The notes beneath the pieces were generated by a model. It was not told where the DNA came from. It worked only from the letters and a program-made list of their open reading frames with translations, and did not search any database. DNA of 36,945 nt from Rhodoferax sp. (GTDB lineage: Bacteria; Pseudomonadota; Gammaproteobacteria; Burkholderiales; Burkholderiaceae_C). The translations under genes were made by a program, and so were the position numbers. The stretch is from the NCBI GenBank assembly GCA_018061265.1, contig JAGOUM010000027.1, positions 1-36,945 of the forward strand. Direction: 5' to 3'. This document shows, in pieces, positions 6,225 through 14,847 of the stretch (positions are counted from its first letter, which is position 1; each line of letters begins with the position of its first letter).

Positions 6225-7364
6225 ATGAAATACATTGACGAATTTCGCGACGGCGACGCTGCCCGGCGGGTTGCTGCCACCATCGCCGCCGAGGCCCGGC
6301 CGGATGTGGCCTACAACTTCATGGAGTTCTGCGGTGGCCACACGCACGCCATTTCGCGCTACGGCATCAGTGGCATGTTGCCCGCCAATGTGCGCATGAT
6401 CCACGGCCCGGGTTGCCCGGTGTGTGTGCTGCCGATTGGCCGCATCGACCTGGCTATTTCGTTGGCGTTGGAGCGGGGCGTGATGCTGTGCACTTACGGT
6501 GACACCATGCGCGTGCCGGCATCCGACAACCTGTCGCTGATCAAGGCCAAGGCGCGCGGGGCCGACATCCGTATGGTGTATTCCGCGGCTGACGCGCTGA
6601 AACTGGCCGAACAAAATCCGGAGCGCGAAGTGGTGTTTTTTGCCATTGGTTTTGAGACCACCACGCCACCCACCGCGCTGGTGCTGCGCGAGGCACAGGC
6701 GCGCAACGTGTCCAACTTCAGCGTGCTGTGCTGCCATGTGCTGACGCCTGCGGCCATCACCCACCTGCTGGAGTCGGCGCAGGCGCGTGAAATGGGGGCG
6801 GTGCCGATTGACGGCTTTATCGGCCCGGCGCATGTCAGCATCATCATTGGCTCTGAGCCCTATGTGCACTTCGCCAAGACTTACCACAAGCCGGTGGTGA
6901 TCACCGGCTTTGAGCCACTGGATGTGATGCAGGGCATTTTGATGCTGATGCGCCAGATGAACAGTGGCCGCGCCGAGGTCGAAAACGAGTTCTCACGCGT
7001 CGTCACGCCCACCGGCAACCAGGCGGCACAAAAAGTCATGGCGCAGGTGTTTGAATTGCGCCAAAGTTTTGAGTGGCGCGGCCTGGGCGAAGTGCCCCAC
7101 AGCGCCCTGAAAATCCGCCCCGAGCTGGCCGCCTGGGACGCTGAAGTCAAGTTTGACCTGACCTATGCCAGCGTGCCCGACCATAAACAGTGTGAATGTG
7201 GCACCATTCTGCGTGGCATCAAGCGCCCGGCCGATTGCAAGCTCTTTGGCACCGTCTGCACGCCCGAGACGCCGATGGGCTCGTGCATGGTGTCCAACGA
7301 AGGCGCGTGCGCCGCACATTATTCTTATGGTCGGTTTCAGGATATTGAGTTGGTAACAGCATGA
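6225..7364 (+). CDS. hypD: HypD hydrogenase maturation iron-sulfur protein
   Basis: HypD is the scaffold on which iron receives two cyanides from HypE and one CO. The 379-residue protein is the usual length. It has FCGGHTH with Cys36, GPGCPVC with Cys64 and Cys67, and GFETTTPP. The C-terminal cysteine cluster for the [4Fe-4S] centre follows (QCECGTILRG, then PADCKLFGTVCTP, then GSCMVSNEGACAAHY). All expected catalytic cysteines are present. The stop overlaps the hypE start as ATGA. Confidence 0.96.
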   Translation: MKYIDEFRDGDAARRVAATIAAEARPDVAYNFMEFCGGHTHAISRYGISGMLPANVRMIHGPGCPVCVLPIGRIDLAISLALERGVMLCTYGDTMRVPASDNLSLIKAKARGADIRMVYSAADALKLAEQNPEREVVFFAIGFETTTPPTALVLREAQARNVSNFSVLCCHVLTPAAITHLLESAQAREMGAVPIDGFIGPAHVSIIIGSEPYVHFAKTYHKPVVITGFEPLDVMQGILMLMRQMNSGRAEVENEFSRVVTPTGNQAAQKVMAQVFELRQSFEWRGLGEVPHSALKIRPELAAWDAEVKFDLTYASVPDHKQCECGTILRGIKRPADCKLFGTVCTPETPMGSCMVSNEGACAAHYSYGRFQDIELVTA

Positions 7365-8416
7365 CAGCCAAGAAAAATTACCTGCGTCCGATTGACTTCA
7401 AACACGGACGCATCGACATGACGCACGGCGCCGGTGGCCGCGCAGCCGCGCAACTGATCGACGAACTGTTTGCCGTCGCGTTTGACAACGAATATCTGCG
7501 CCAGGGCCACGACGGCGCCCTGCTGCCGCAGCCGCAGGGCCGGCTCGTGATGGCCACCGACGGCCATGTGATCTCGCCACTGTTTTTCCCCGGTGGTGAC
7601 ATTGGCTGCCTGTCGGTGCACGGCACGGTCAACGACGTGGCCATGTCGGGTGCGGTGCCTCTGTACCTGGCAGCCAGCTTCATTATTGAAGAAGGTTACC
7701 CGCTGGCGAACCTCAAACGCATTGTCGAGTCGATGGCCGCCGCCTCCCGTGAGGCTGGTGTCCCAGTCGTCACCGGCGACACCAAGGTGGTCGAAAAAGG
7801 CAAGGGCGATGGTGTCTTCATCAGCACCACCGGGGTTGGTGTGGTGCCCGACGGCATGTTGATTGACGGTCGCCAAGCCAAGCCAGGGGATGCGATTCTG
7901 GTCTCAGGCACTTTGGGCGAGCACGGCGTGGCGGTGATGTCGTTGCGCGAGTCACTGGAATTCGAGACCGCCATCATCTCCGACACCGCCGCGCTGCACA
8001 CGCTGGTGCAGGCCATGCTCGCAGCGCTACCCAATCCAGGCGATTTGCATGTGCTGCGCGACCCCACCCGCGGGGGTCTGGCCACCTCGTTGAACGAAAT
8101 CGCTCGCCAGTCTCAGGTCGGCATGAGTCTGGTCGAAGCCGACATCCCAGTGCTGCCGCAGGTTGAAGCCGCGTGCGAGCTGCTGGGCCTGGACCCGCTG
8201 TATGTGGCCAATGAAGGCAAGCTGATTGCCATCTGCGCGCCCGAGGTGGCTGACAGCCTGCTGGCCGCCATGCGCGCCCACCCGCTGGGGGCAGCGGCCA
8301 AACGCATCGGCACGGTGACGGCCGATGACAACTGCTTTGTGCAAATGGCCACACGCTTTGGCGGACGGAGGGTGGTGGACTGGCCCAGCGGCGAGCAGTT
8401 GCCGCGCATTTGCTAA
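7361..8416 (+). CDS. hypE: HypE carbamoyl dehydratase
   Basis: HypE is a PurM-like ATPase that dehydrates the thiocarboxamide on its own C-terminal Cys to thiocyanate and passes cyanide to HypC-HypD iron. The 351-residue protein shows MTHGAGGRAAAQLI at 20-33, VHGTVNDVAMSGA, VVTGDTKVVEKG, DPTRGGLATSLNEIA and NEGKL. It ends in the obligatory PRIC with Cys351. It looks fully functional and overlaps hypD by four bases. Confidence 0.96.
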   Translation: MTAKKNYLRPIDFKHGRIDMTHGAGGRAAAQLIDELFAVAFDNEYLRQGHDGALLPQPQGRLVMATDGHVISPLFFPGGDIGCLSVHGTVNDVAMSGAVPLYLAASFIIEEGYPLANLKRIVESMAAASREAGVPVVTGDTKVVEKGKGDGVFISTTGVGVVPDGMLIDGRQAKPGDAILVSGTLGEHGVAVMSLRESLEFETAIISDTAALHTLVQAMLAALPNPGDLHVLRDPTRGGLATSLNEIARQSQVGMSLVEADIPVLPQVEAACELLGLDPLYVANEGKLIAICAPEVADSLLAAMRAHPLGAAAKRIGTVTADDNCFVQMATRFGGRRVVDWPSGEQLPRIC

Positions 8417-8429
8417 TGGTTTTAGCGTG

Positions 8430-8616
8430 ACCCCGTGGCCCGACGTGGTGGGCATCATCTTCAGCGGGCGCACCGATTCACAGGGCATCATCGCCAGTAT
8501 CAACGAGGCGGGCGTCGATCAGTTCGCGTCCAAGCCCTGGATGCCCGACCACCGGCTGTTGGCCTTGGCCAATGCGGTAGAAGCGCGAACCCTGCAACTG
8601 CAAATCCAACACCTGA
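8430..8616 (+). pseudogene. hoxA: Remnant of HoxA/HupR-type hydrogenase response regulator
   Basis: A 62-codon stretch reads WPDVVGIIFSGRTD, then GIIASINEAGVDQF, then SKPWMPDHRLLALANAVEAR. This matches the second half of the receiver domain of NtrC-type hydrogenase regulators HoxA/HupR (SGYTD-EDII-GINEAGIYQYI-KPW). The conserved receiver Lys is present as SKPW. The phospho-acceptor Asp half before it and the AAA+ and Fis-type DNA-binding domains after it are missing. It starts 14 bp past hypE, where hoxA lies in several related loci, so it is a deletion scar of the native regulator. No start codon or RBS serves it. Confidence 0.7.
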
Positions 8617-8788
8617 TCTGGCGCTGCGCATGTGCTCAATCACCCGCAGGGTGGCGCAGTTCTTGTATGGTGGCTGCCTGCCTGTGAATCGTGATCCGGG
8701 CCGCCAGAAGCATTGGCACGTAAGGGCGCGCCGTTAAGATCGCGCCTACTTCCATAGGCGAGCCAACCGGTATTCAAGGGAACCATCG
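8617..8788. other. Gap after the hoxA remnant with a GC-rich hairpin
   Basis: No gene is visible. GGCGCG at 8725-8730 and CGCGCC at 8741-8746 form a hairpin, but no T-run follows, so it is at best a weak terminator. AAGGGA shortly before the ATG at 8789 is the RBS for the next gene. Confidence 0.4.
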
Positions 8789-10411
8789 ATGAAGCGCATC
8801 TTGCTTGGCATAGTTATCTGTTTCATCGGCCTGGCCCATGCACAAACACCGCCACCATCGGTTGATGCGCCTGGCACCCACGCTGGTGCCTCGGAGTCGA
8901 CGGTACGGGTCCTGAACCGGGAGATTTTCAGCGTCCGCTCCAGCCTTAGCGGTATTTCAGCCGCTGACCGTGCCCGACGCGCAGTCACCCGCATCAAGGA
9001 ACAACTGGAACAACCCGGCCCAAACAAGGTCACGTTAGTGCCCGACAGCATCGGAATTCTGGTCCAGATTGATGGCGAGACATCCTTTGCGGTGACTCCT
9101 GGCGATGTTGACCTGTCCCACGACGAAACTCTGCAGTCGCGGGCCAACGCCGCCAAGGCCGCACTGGAAATCGCCATCAACGAAAGCCGCGAAAGTCGCA
9201 ACGTGCATTTCCTGCTGATCGCCGCGCTCAAGGTAGCGCTGGCAACCCTGGTTGTGCTGGTCTTGATTCGGCTGGCTCTGCTGACTCGCCGAAAACTCCT
9301 TGCCGCGATGCTCAGTGCAACCCAGCGGCATTCCGAACGTCTTCAGCTGGGTGGTGTCAAACTGGTCCGCCACGAGCGCGTGGCGATGGCGGTTCGTATG
9401 GGCTTGAACACGGTCTACCGTGTTTTCCTGTTCATCCTGGTGTACAACTGGCTGAGTTTTGTGCTGTCGTGTTTTCCGTACACCCGCATCTGGGGTGAAA
9501 CACTCCATACATTCTTGATCAGCCTGCTTGCCAGCATGGGCTTGGCAATCCTGCATGCCGTGCCAGGTCTCGTCACGGCCGGCGTGATATTCCTCTTGGC
9601 CAAATGGGTGTCCAACCTGCTCCACGGTTTCTTTGAACGGGTGCAAATCGGTCAGATTCAGCTGACCTGGCTCGATGCGGACGTGGTTGCACCAACGCGG
9701 CGAATTGCCAAAACCCTGGTCTGGCTGTTTGCGCTGGCAATGGCCTATCCCTATTTACCGGGCTCTGATACCGAGGCATTTAAAGGCTTGTCTGTACTGG
9801 CAGGTCTCATGATCTCCTTGGGCGCCTCGAATCTGGTTGGCCAAGCAGCAAGTGGCCTGATCCTGACGTATGGCCGCGTCTACCGCAAAGGTGAATACGT
9901 GCGTATCGCTGATTCCGAGGGCACGGTGACCGAGGTGGGCATGTTTGCCACACGCATCCGCACCGGCTTGGGCGAGGAGCTCACCATTGCCAATTCAAAG
10001 ATCATGGAGCACACCACCACCAATTACTCCCGCGTAGTCAAAGGCGGGGGGTTCGTACTCGACACCAAAGTCACGATTGGTTACGACACTCCGTGGCGTC
10101 AGGTCGAAGCTTTACTGATTGAAGCCGCCAAACGCACCGAGGGAGTCGTGACGGACCCCAAACCGCTGGTATTTCAGACGGCCTTGTCCGACTGGTACCC
10201 TGAATACCGGCTGGTGTGTCAGGCCATTCCTGCAGAACCCCGCCCGCGCGCTTTGATTCTGAGTGCATTACATGCCAACATTCAGGACATATTCAGTGAG
10301 TATGGCGTTCAAATCATGTCACCGCAGTACTTTGAAGATCCAGCGGAGCCCAAGATTGTCAAACCCGACAACTGGTACGCAGCGCCCGCTGTGCGACCAG
10401 AAAAGCCATAG
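8789..10411 (+). CDS. MscS-family mechanosensitive channel
   Basis: The 540-residue protein starts with a signal peptide (MKRILLGIVICFIGLAHA, cut before QTPPP) and a periplasmic segment to about residue 140. Several membrane helices follow (FLLIAALKVALATLVVLVLI, then VFLFILVYNWLSFVLSCF). The MscS pore and beta domain begin with LMISLGASNLVGQAASGLIL and continue with GEYVRIADSEGTVTEVGMF and ELTIANSKIM. Such channels release solutes on hypo-osmotic shock. This longer periplasmic form is common in Burkholderiales. It stands alone after the hydrogenase locus. Confidence 0.88.
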   Translation: MKRILLGIVICFIGLAHAQTPPPSVDAPGTHAGASESTVRVLNREIFSVRSSLSGISAADRARRAVTRIKEQLEQPGPNKVTLVPDSIGILVQIDGETSFAVTPGDVDLSHDETLQSRANAAKAALEIAINESRESRNVHFLLIAALKVALATLVVLVLIRLALLTRRKLLAAMLSATQRHSERLQLGGVKLVRHERVAMAVRMGLNTVYRVFLFILVYNWLSFVLSCFPYTRIWGETLHTFLISLLASMGLAILHAVPGLVTAGVIFLLAKWVSNLLHGFFERVQIGQIQLTWLDADVVAPTRRIAKTLVWLFALAMAYPYLPGSDTEAFKGLSVLAGLMISLGASNLVGQAASGLILTYGRVYRKGEYVRIADSEGTVTEVGMFATRIRTGLGEELTIANSKIMEHTTTNYSRVVKGGGFVLDTKVTIGYDTPWRQVEALLIEAAKRTEGVVTDPKPLVFQTALSDWYPEYRLVCQAIPAEPRPRALILSALHANIQDIFSEYGVQIMSPQYFEDPAEPKIVKPDNWYAAPAVRPEKP

Positions 10412-10436
10412 CGCAGTGCCCCGTGGTTTTCGCGGT

Positions 10437-10556
10437 CTACCGAATACCGGGGTCCGTTGCGCCATCAAATCCGAGCTTGGCAAGCAAGGGCAGGTCTTGC
10501 CGGTTCTACACGCCCAACGCAATGACGATGATGTCAAAGCCACCCCGCCATTGAGG
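10437..10556 (-). pseudogene. Possible fragment of an EAL-domain C terminus
   Basis: On the minus strand the frame reads GGFDIIVIALGV, a TAG at 10506-10508, then NRQDLPLLAKLGFDGATDPG and a second TAG. The spacing and wording resemble the end of EAL-type domains (GVE---DL--L--LGFDGATGPG), with TAG where a Glu codon would sit. It lies between the MscS gene and fmdB. The match is short and from memory, so this is tentative. Confidence 0.35.
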
Positions 10557-10615
10557 CAGGTCATCGACGCAGGGCCTTGACCGATCGATAATTGCCAATC
10601 TTTCGGAGTCAAACC

Positions 10616-10840
10616 ATGCCCATCTACGAATACGCCTGCCGCGACTGTAACCATCGATTCGAAGCCCTGGTGCGCTCAGACACCACGCCCGAATGTCCAC
10701 AATGCCACTCGATCCAGCTCGAAAAACAGCTGTCTGTCTTTGCCACCACCGGTGCCAGTGCCAGCGTGCCTGACCTGCCCCCCAGCCCTTGCGGCAGTGG
10801 GGCATGTTGTATGCCAGGCGGCGGCTGCGGTTTTCAGTAG
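10616..10840 (+). CDS. FmdB-family zinc-ribbon protein
   Basis: The 74-residue protein begins MPIYEYACRDCNHRFEAL and has a second CPQC pair, giving the CxxC...CxxC zinc ribbon of FmdB regulators. A Gly/Cys-rich tail with four Cys (CGSGACCMPGGGCGFQ) ends the protein and may bind another metal. ATG 10616 is chosen because the family starts MPIYEY; an upstream in-frame start at 10592 has no support. The function of this family is mostly unknown. Confidence 0.88.
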   Translation: MPIYEYACRDCNHRFEALVRSDTTPECPQCHSIQLEKQLSVFATTGASASVPDLPPSPCGSGACCMPGGGCGFQ

Positions 10841-10842
10841 CA

Positions 10843-11739
10843 CTACAAACCCCGCTGCCAGGCCGGGCGCAGGTGCGCTGACTGCGGTGCGTCTATTGCT
10901 GCTTGCACCTGCGCCAGCAGTCGGGCCTTGTCAGCGCCCAATGTCCCCTTGAGCACCAGCCAATTGGACGCATGGTCGCTGCGAAACACCGTGCGTCTCA
11001 AATCAAGCTGCTGCAGCAACAACTTCATTTCCGCAAACAGCTGCAACTGCGTCAGCGGCTCCCAACCCGGAAAACCAGCTCGAAAACGTGCCTCTCCCTG
11101 CGGAAAACTCACCACCAGCGTCGACAGGTACTCGGGTTGTGTCTGGTTCATCAGCCGGGCTGATTGCTGCGCATGCTGGTTGGACAACTCCGGCCCGCCC
11201 AGCCCATTGAGCAACATCACCGAGCGGCTGATGCCCGCAGCAGCCAGCTTCTCCAGCGCATCGGCGGTTGAGAGGTAGGTTTCACCCTTGCTGACCCGCG
11301 ACAGAACTTCGTCGTCACCCGACTCTGCCCCCACATAAACCAGCGACAAGCCCGCATCGCGCAGCGTCTGCAAATCGGCCACCGATTTGTTGCGCAGATT
11401 ACGCGGCAGGCAATAACTGGAGACGCGGCGCACCGCGGGCAAGTGCTGTCGAATGGCTTGCAGTACCACCAGCAGGCGCCGCGTGGACAGCGCCAAGGCG
11501 TCGCCGTCACCCAGAAAGACCCGCTGCAGCCGGTGTCCGAATTTCGCGCCACTGCTGACAATACTCTGCAGCAGTTCGGCCTCGCCGCGCGCGGCGAACT
11601 TCTTCTGCGGTGCGGTGTACATCTCGCAATAGGTACAGCGGTTCCATGAGCAACCGTTGGTCAGGGGCAGGATCAGCGACTCGGCCTCGCTGGGAGGGCG
11701 AAACACGGGTTCAATATAGTGAATGGGAAATTCTTGCAT
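10843..11739 (-). CDS. Radical SAM protein of unknown substrate
   Basis: From ATG 11739 the product has 298 residues. It contains the radical-SAM cluster CSWNRCTYC (CxxxCxxC), FLGDGDAL as the strand-2 region, YVGAESGDDEVLSRVSKG and GLGGPE. The fold resembles HemN-like or Elp3-like radical SAM proteins with a B12-independent core. Start MQEFPIHYIEPVFRPP fits the family; another ATG at 11775 is possible, and neither has a strong RBS. It ends two bases past the fmdB stop, convergent. It is divergent from the TSUP gene, and the two 5' ends nearly touch or overlap. Confidence 0.85.
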   Translation of the reverse strand: MQEFPIHYIEPVFRPPSEAESLILPLTNGCSWNRCTYCEMYTAPQKKFAARGEAELLQSIVSSGAKFGHRLQRVFLGDGDALALSTRRLLVVLQAIRQHLPAVRRVSSYCLPRNLRNKSVADLQTLRDAGLSLVYVGAESGDDEVLSRVSKGETYLSTADALEKLAAAGISRSVMLLNGLGGPELSNQHAQQSARLMNQTQPEYLSTLVVSFPQGEARFRAGFPGWEPLTQLQLFAEMKLLLQQLDLRRTVFRSDHASNWLVLKGTLGADKARLLAQVQAAIDAPQSAHLRPAWQRGL

Positions 11740-11773
11740 AGGGGGGTTGCTGTCTGGCGGCGACAATCCTGCC

Positions 11774-12538
11774 ATGATGCCTGAATTCTGGACCCATGCC
11801 CCGTTGTTGTTTGCGGCTGCCTTCTGTGCCGGGGTGCTCAATGCCATCGCCGGGGGTGGCAGTTTCCTGACCTTTCCGGCACTGATTTTTGTCGGCATTC
11901 CACCCATCACGGCCAACGCCACCAGCGCTCTGGCCGTCAGCCCTGGCTATCTGGGCAGCACACTGGGGTTTCGACCCGAGTTGGCCAAATTGCCCACGCA
12001 GCGCCTGCGCCGAGAAACTCTCATCGCTGCCGGCGGCGGAATCGTCGGAGCTTTGCTGTTGCTGGTAACACCAGCTGGCGTGTTTTCAAGCATCGTGCCA
12101 TGGCTGTTGCTGTTTGCGACCGTGCTGTTTGCACTTGGCCCGGGTATCGCCAAACGCGCCACGGCACACACCGGTGCCGACTCTGGACTGTTGCGCTGGC
12201 GCGAACCCGGGCTCGCGCTGGTGGCCGTTTACGGTGGCTACTTCAATGGTGGTCTGGGTATATTGCTGATGGCACTCTACGCAGTGACCGGAGAGTCCCA
12301 TCTCAACACCGCCAACGCCCTGAAAAACCTCAATTCACTGGTGCTCTCCTGGCTTTCAGTGGCCGCCTTTGTGGTGGCCGGTGTGATTGCCTGGCGCGAG
12401 GGCGTGCTGATGATGCTGGCGGCCAGCCTGGGCGGCTACTACGGCGCACGCTGGGCGCGCCGGTTGCCAGTGCAATGGGTGCGGTCCGGCGTCATTGGCA
12501 CCGGGTTGGTGATGAGCGTGGTGTTTTTTATGCGCTGA
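11774..12538 (+). CDS. TSUP-family (TauE/SafE) membrane permease
   Basis: The 254-residue protein is hydrophobic throughout, with about eight membrane segments. It has the TSUP repeats LNAIAGGGSFLTFPALIFVG and the related GGYFNGGLGILLMALYAV halfway along. TSUP proteins are thought to move sulfonates, sulfite or other organic anions. Two ATGs at 11774 and 11777 both fit. It lies divergent to the radical SAM gene, and the substrate cannot be read from the sequence. Confidence 0.88.
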   Translation: MMPEFWTHAPLLFAAAFCAGVLNAIAGGGSFLTFPALIFVGIPPITANATSALAVSPGYLGSTLGFRPELAKLPTQRLRRETLIAAGGGIVGALLLLVTPAGVFSSIVPWLLLFATVLFALGPGIAKRATAHTGADSGLLRWREPGLALVAVYGGYFNGGLGILLMALYAVTGESHLNTANALKNLNSLVLSWLSVAAFVVAGVIAWREGVLMMLAASLGGYYGARWARRLPVQWVRSGVIGTGLVMSVVFFMR

Positions 12539-12555
12539 CTTACGCCTACAAGATC

Positions 12556-12780
12556 ATGAGCAAAAAGTTTCCAGACAACCCGAAGAATCCCCAGCGCATT
12601 TGCTGGGGTTGCGACATCTATTGCGCCGCCGATGACATGCGTTGCGGCAACGGCTCAGACCGTACCCCTCACCCGGCTGAACTGTTTGGCGAGGACTGGC
12701 GCAACTGGGAGCAGCCTCAAGCCTCTTCCACTCAGCCAGCCGAGCTGCCGGTCATTCGGCCAGGCAGCGACACTGAATGA
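12556..12780 (+). CDS. DUF3079 small Cys-rich protein
   Basis: The 74-residue protein starts MSKKFPDNPKNPQRICWGCD and continues YCAADDMRCGNGSDRTPHPA and LFGEDW, matching the DUF3079 family seen in proteobacteria. Four Cys (CWGCDxYC and MRCG) could bind zinc or a cluster. It starts 17 bases after the TSUP stop and ends 19 bases before the ATP-grasp gene, so co-transcription is likely. No function is known to me. Confidence 0.8.
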   Translation: MSKKFPDNPKNPQRICWGCDIYCAADDMRCGNGSDRTPHPAELFGEDWRNWEQPQASSTQPAELPVIRPGSDTE

Positions 12781-12799
12781 ATTTCAGAAAACTTGCAGC

Positions 12800-14095
12800 G
12801 TGAAAACACTGGTTTTATTCAACTACGACTGGGACCTGGCCGGCTTTGCCCGCAACGCCCAAGCCTGGCCGCACGATGTAGCAGGCTTCGATCTGTTCAG
12901 CTTTCCCAGCAACGCGCATCTGGCCTGGTTTGACATGACGCGTTTTGTTGACCGGCTGGCGCGTCAGGCCAAGCGGCGCGGCTGGACCGCAGTGGTCTCC
13001 AACCATGAGCAGTTTGGCGCACTGGCTGCGGCCCTACTGGCTGAACGTATGGGCTGGCCGGGCACACCGGTCCATGCTGTGCTGGCCTGCCAACACAAAC
13101 TGCACGCGCGCGAAGTCATGGCACAAGCCTGCCCCGATGCCAATTGCGGCTTTTCGCGCCTGCCCGCGCGTTATGGCGACCCGGCACCCGAGGGCTTGCG
13201 CTACCCAAGTTTTGTCAAACCAGTCAAGGCGGCGTTCTCGGTGCTGGCGCGCACCGTGCACAGCCGCGACGAATTGCACACCCACACCCGCTTTGGCTTT
13301 TGGGAACTGTGGGTAATTCGCCACCTGGTCGAGCCGTTTGAGCGCATCGCGCGCCAGCGTCTGCCACAGGCCGGTACAGCGCACAGCCTGATGCTGGAAG
13401 AACCGGTGCCCGGCGCACAGTTCAACCTAGACGGTTATGCCTTTGCGGGCGCGGTGCATTTACTCGGGGTGGTTGATGCCATCCATTACCCGGGCACCCA
13501 GGCGTTCATGCGTTTTGTTTATCCCAGCACGCTGGCAGCAACGATTCAAGCACGTGCGCTGGATGTGGCGCTACGCTTTCTAACAGCGGTTGGTTTTGAC
13601 CACGGCCTGTTCAATATGGAGTTTTTTTACGATGCGCCGACCGACCGGCTCACCGTGATCGAGTTCAACCCGCGCATGGCGGCGCAGTTTTCTGACCTGT
13701 ACCTGCGGGTGCTGGGCATTGACTTGCACCGCCTGGCGCTGGCGCTGGCCCACGGACAAGACCCGGCCGGCGTGCCCCGCAGCGCGCCCACCGCTGGGGC
13801 AGCGGCCAGTTTTGTCTACCGCAGTTTTTCTGAGACGGCGGTGGTGCGCCTGCCAGATACCGCCCAGCAACAAGTGCTGGCGCAGGCTTTTCCGGATGCC
13901 TTGCTGTTTTGCTTTGCCAAGACGCCCAGCCAGATCGCGCGCGACTTCAAATGGCTGGGCAGCTACCGCTATGGCATCTTGCACCTGGCTGCCGCTGACG
14001 CACAGCAGTTACAAGCCGACTGCCAGCAGGCCAGCGCCTTGCTGGGCTGGCCCGCCCCGTATGCCGATGTCGTGGCGCAGCAGGGCTTTGGCTGA
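12800..14095 (+). CDS. ATP-grasp domain protein
   Basis: GTG 12800 is chosen because the protein then begins KTLVLFNYDWDLAGF, a Rossmann-like first strand. The frame is open further upstream, but that part overlaps DUF3079. The 431 residues include SNHEQFGALAAALLAERMG, a likely ATP-binding Lys in YPSFVKPVKAAFS, and the metal-binding Glu and Asn of MEFFYDAPTDRLTVIEFNPR. The ATP-grasp order fits carboxylate-amine ligases of the carbamoyl-phosphate synthase or D-Ala ligase type. The substrate is unknown. The YHS lipoprotein gene follows after 46 bp. Confidence 0.8.
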   Translation: MKTLVLFNYDWDLAGFARNAQAWPHDVAGFDLFSFPSNAHLAWFDMTRFVDRLARQAKRRGWTAVVSNHEQFGALAAALLAERMGWPGTPVHAVLACQHKLHAREVMAQACPDANCGFSRLPARYGDPAPEGLRYPSFVKPVKAAFSVLARTVHSRDELHTHTRFGFWELWVIRHLVEPFERIARQRLPQAGTAHSLMLEEPVPGAQFNLDGYAFAGAVHLLGVVDAIHYPGTQAFMRFVYPSTLAATIQARALDVALRFLTAVGFDHGLFNMEFFYDAPTDRLTVIEFNPRMAAQFSDLYLRVLGIDLHRLALALAHGQDPAGVPRSAPTAGAAASFVYRSFSETAVVRLPDTAQQQVLAQAFPDALLFCFAKTPSQIARDFKWLGSYRYGILHLAAADAQQLQADCQQASALLGWPAPYADVVAQQGFG

Positions 14096-14141
14096 TCTGG
14101 CATATTCACGCCCTGATTGCATCTTTACCGGAGAACACACG

Positions 14142-14741
14142 ATGAACCCCTTGACAACATTAAAACGCCTGGCCGGCGTGGCGCTGATCGCTGCGTCGCT
14201 GGCGGGCTGTAGTGCCATGACCGCGCAAAACCCGTCTGGCAACTACAAGCCGGTGAACGCGGTGGCCGACGACCCCGAGGCGCGGCTGCTGCTCAAAGGT
14301 GCCGATGTCACCGCCTATTTCACCCAGGGCAAATATGTGCAGGGCAGCGCGCAGTTTCGCAGCAACTACGAGGGCGTTGACTTCAGGTTTGCGTCTGCCG
14401 AGGCCAAAGCCTTGTTCGATGCGTCGCCCACCCAGTACCTGCCGCAGTACGGCGGCTATTGCGCCAACGGCCTGGTGTACGGCATTCCCTGGGGAGGGGA
14501 CGCCAACACCTGGAAGATGATCAACGGCAAGCTGTACATCTTCGGTGGACAGGGCTCGCTCGATGCTTTTATGGTGGACGAAAAGCAAAACCTGGCGCTG
14601 GCCGACAAATACTGGAACGAAGAGGTCAAGGGCAACAACAGCTTTGTGCAACGCAGCAAGCGCCTGATTCTGCGGGTACCGCATTACAAGAGTGGCGAAG
14701 AACTGGCCAAGCTGGTGGCTGCGGCCAAAGCCAAACCGTGA
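14142..14741 (+). CDS. YHS-domain lipoprotein
   Basis: The 199-residue protein has a lipoprotein signal peptide (LAGVALIAASLAGC, lipobox LAGC with Cys at about 24). A YHS-type domain follows: DVTAYFTQGKYVQGSAQFRS, FRFASAEAKALFDASPTQYL, QYGGYCANGLVYG. YHS domains are often linked to metal binding; this secreted type typically has YDPVAYF near the start, here GADVTAYF. GGAG upstream serves as RBS. It sits between an ATP-grasp gene and a patatin-like gene on the same strand. Confidence 0.85.
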   Translation: MNPLTTLKRLAGVALIAASLAGCSAMTAQNPSGNYKPVNAVADDPEARLLLKGADVTAYFTQGKYVQGSAQFRSNYEGVDFRFASAEAKALFDASPTQYLPQYGGYCANGLVYGIPWGGDANTWKMINGKLYIFGGQGSLDAFMVDEKQNLALADKYWNEEVKGNNSFVQRSKRLILRVPHYKSGEELAKLVAAAKAKP

Positions 14742-14778
14742 GTGCCTTACTTTGGTGTGTTGCACTTTGATCTTGAGC

Positions 14779-14834
14779 AAAAATGCGCTCTAGCCCAATT
14801 ACGTACAGTGTTTATAGCTACAACTTATGTAGCC
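14779..14834 (+). repeat. Dispersed CTCTAGCCC/ATAGC-type repeat, copy before the patatin gene
   Basis: GCGCTCTAGCCC is followed by ACAGTGTTTATAGCTAC and a further TATGTAGCC. It shares CTCTAGCCC with the copy after hypB. It lies in the short gap before the patatin start, so it may separate expression of the lipoprotein gene from patatin. Confidence 0.45.
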
Positions 14835-14847
14835 GTTTGAGGCGCTT

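Noticed and set aside
8725-8746. A GC-rich hairpin as terminator of the hyp operon.
   Set aside because: It is not followed by a T-run, so I list it only as a gap feature.
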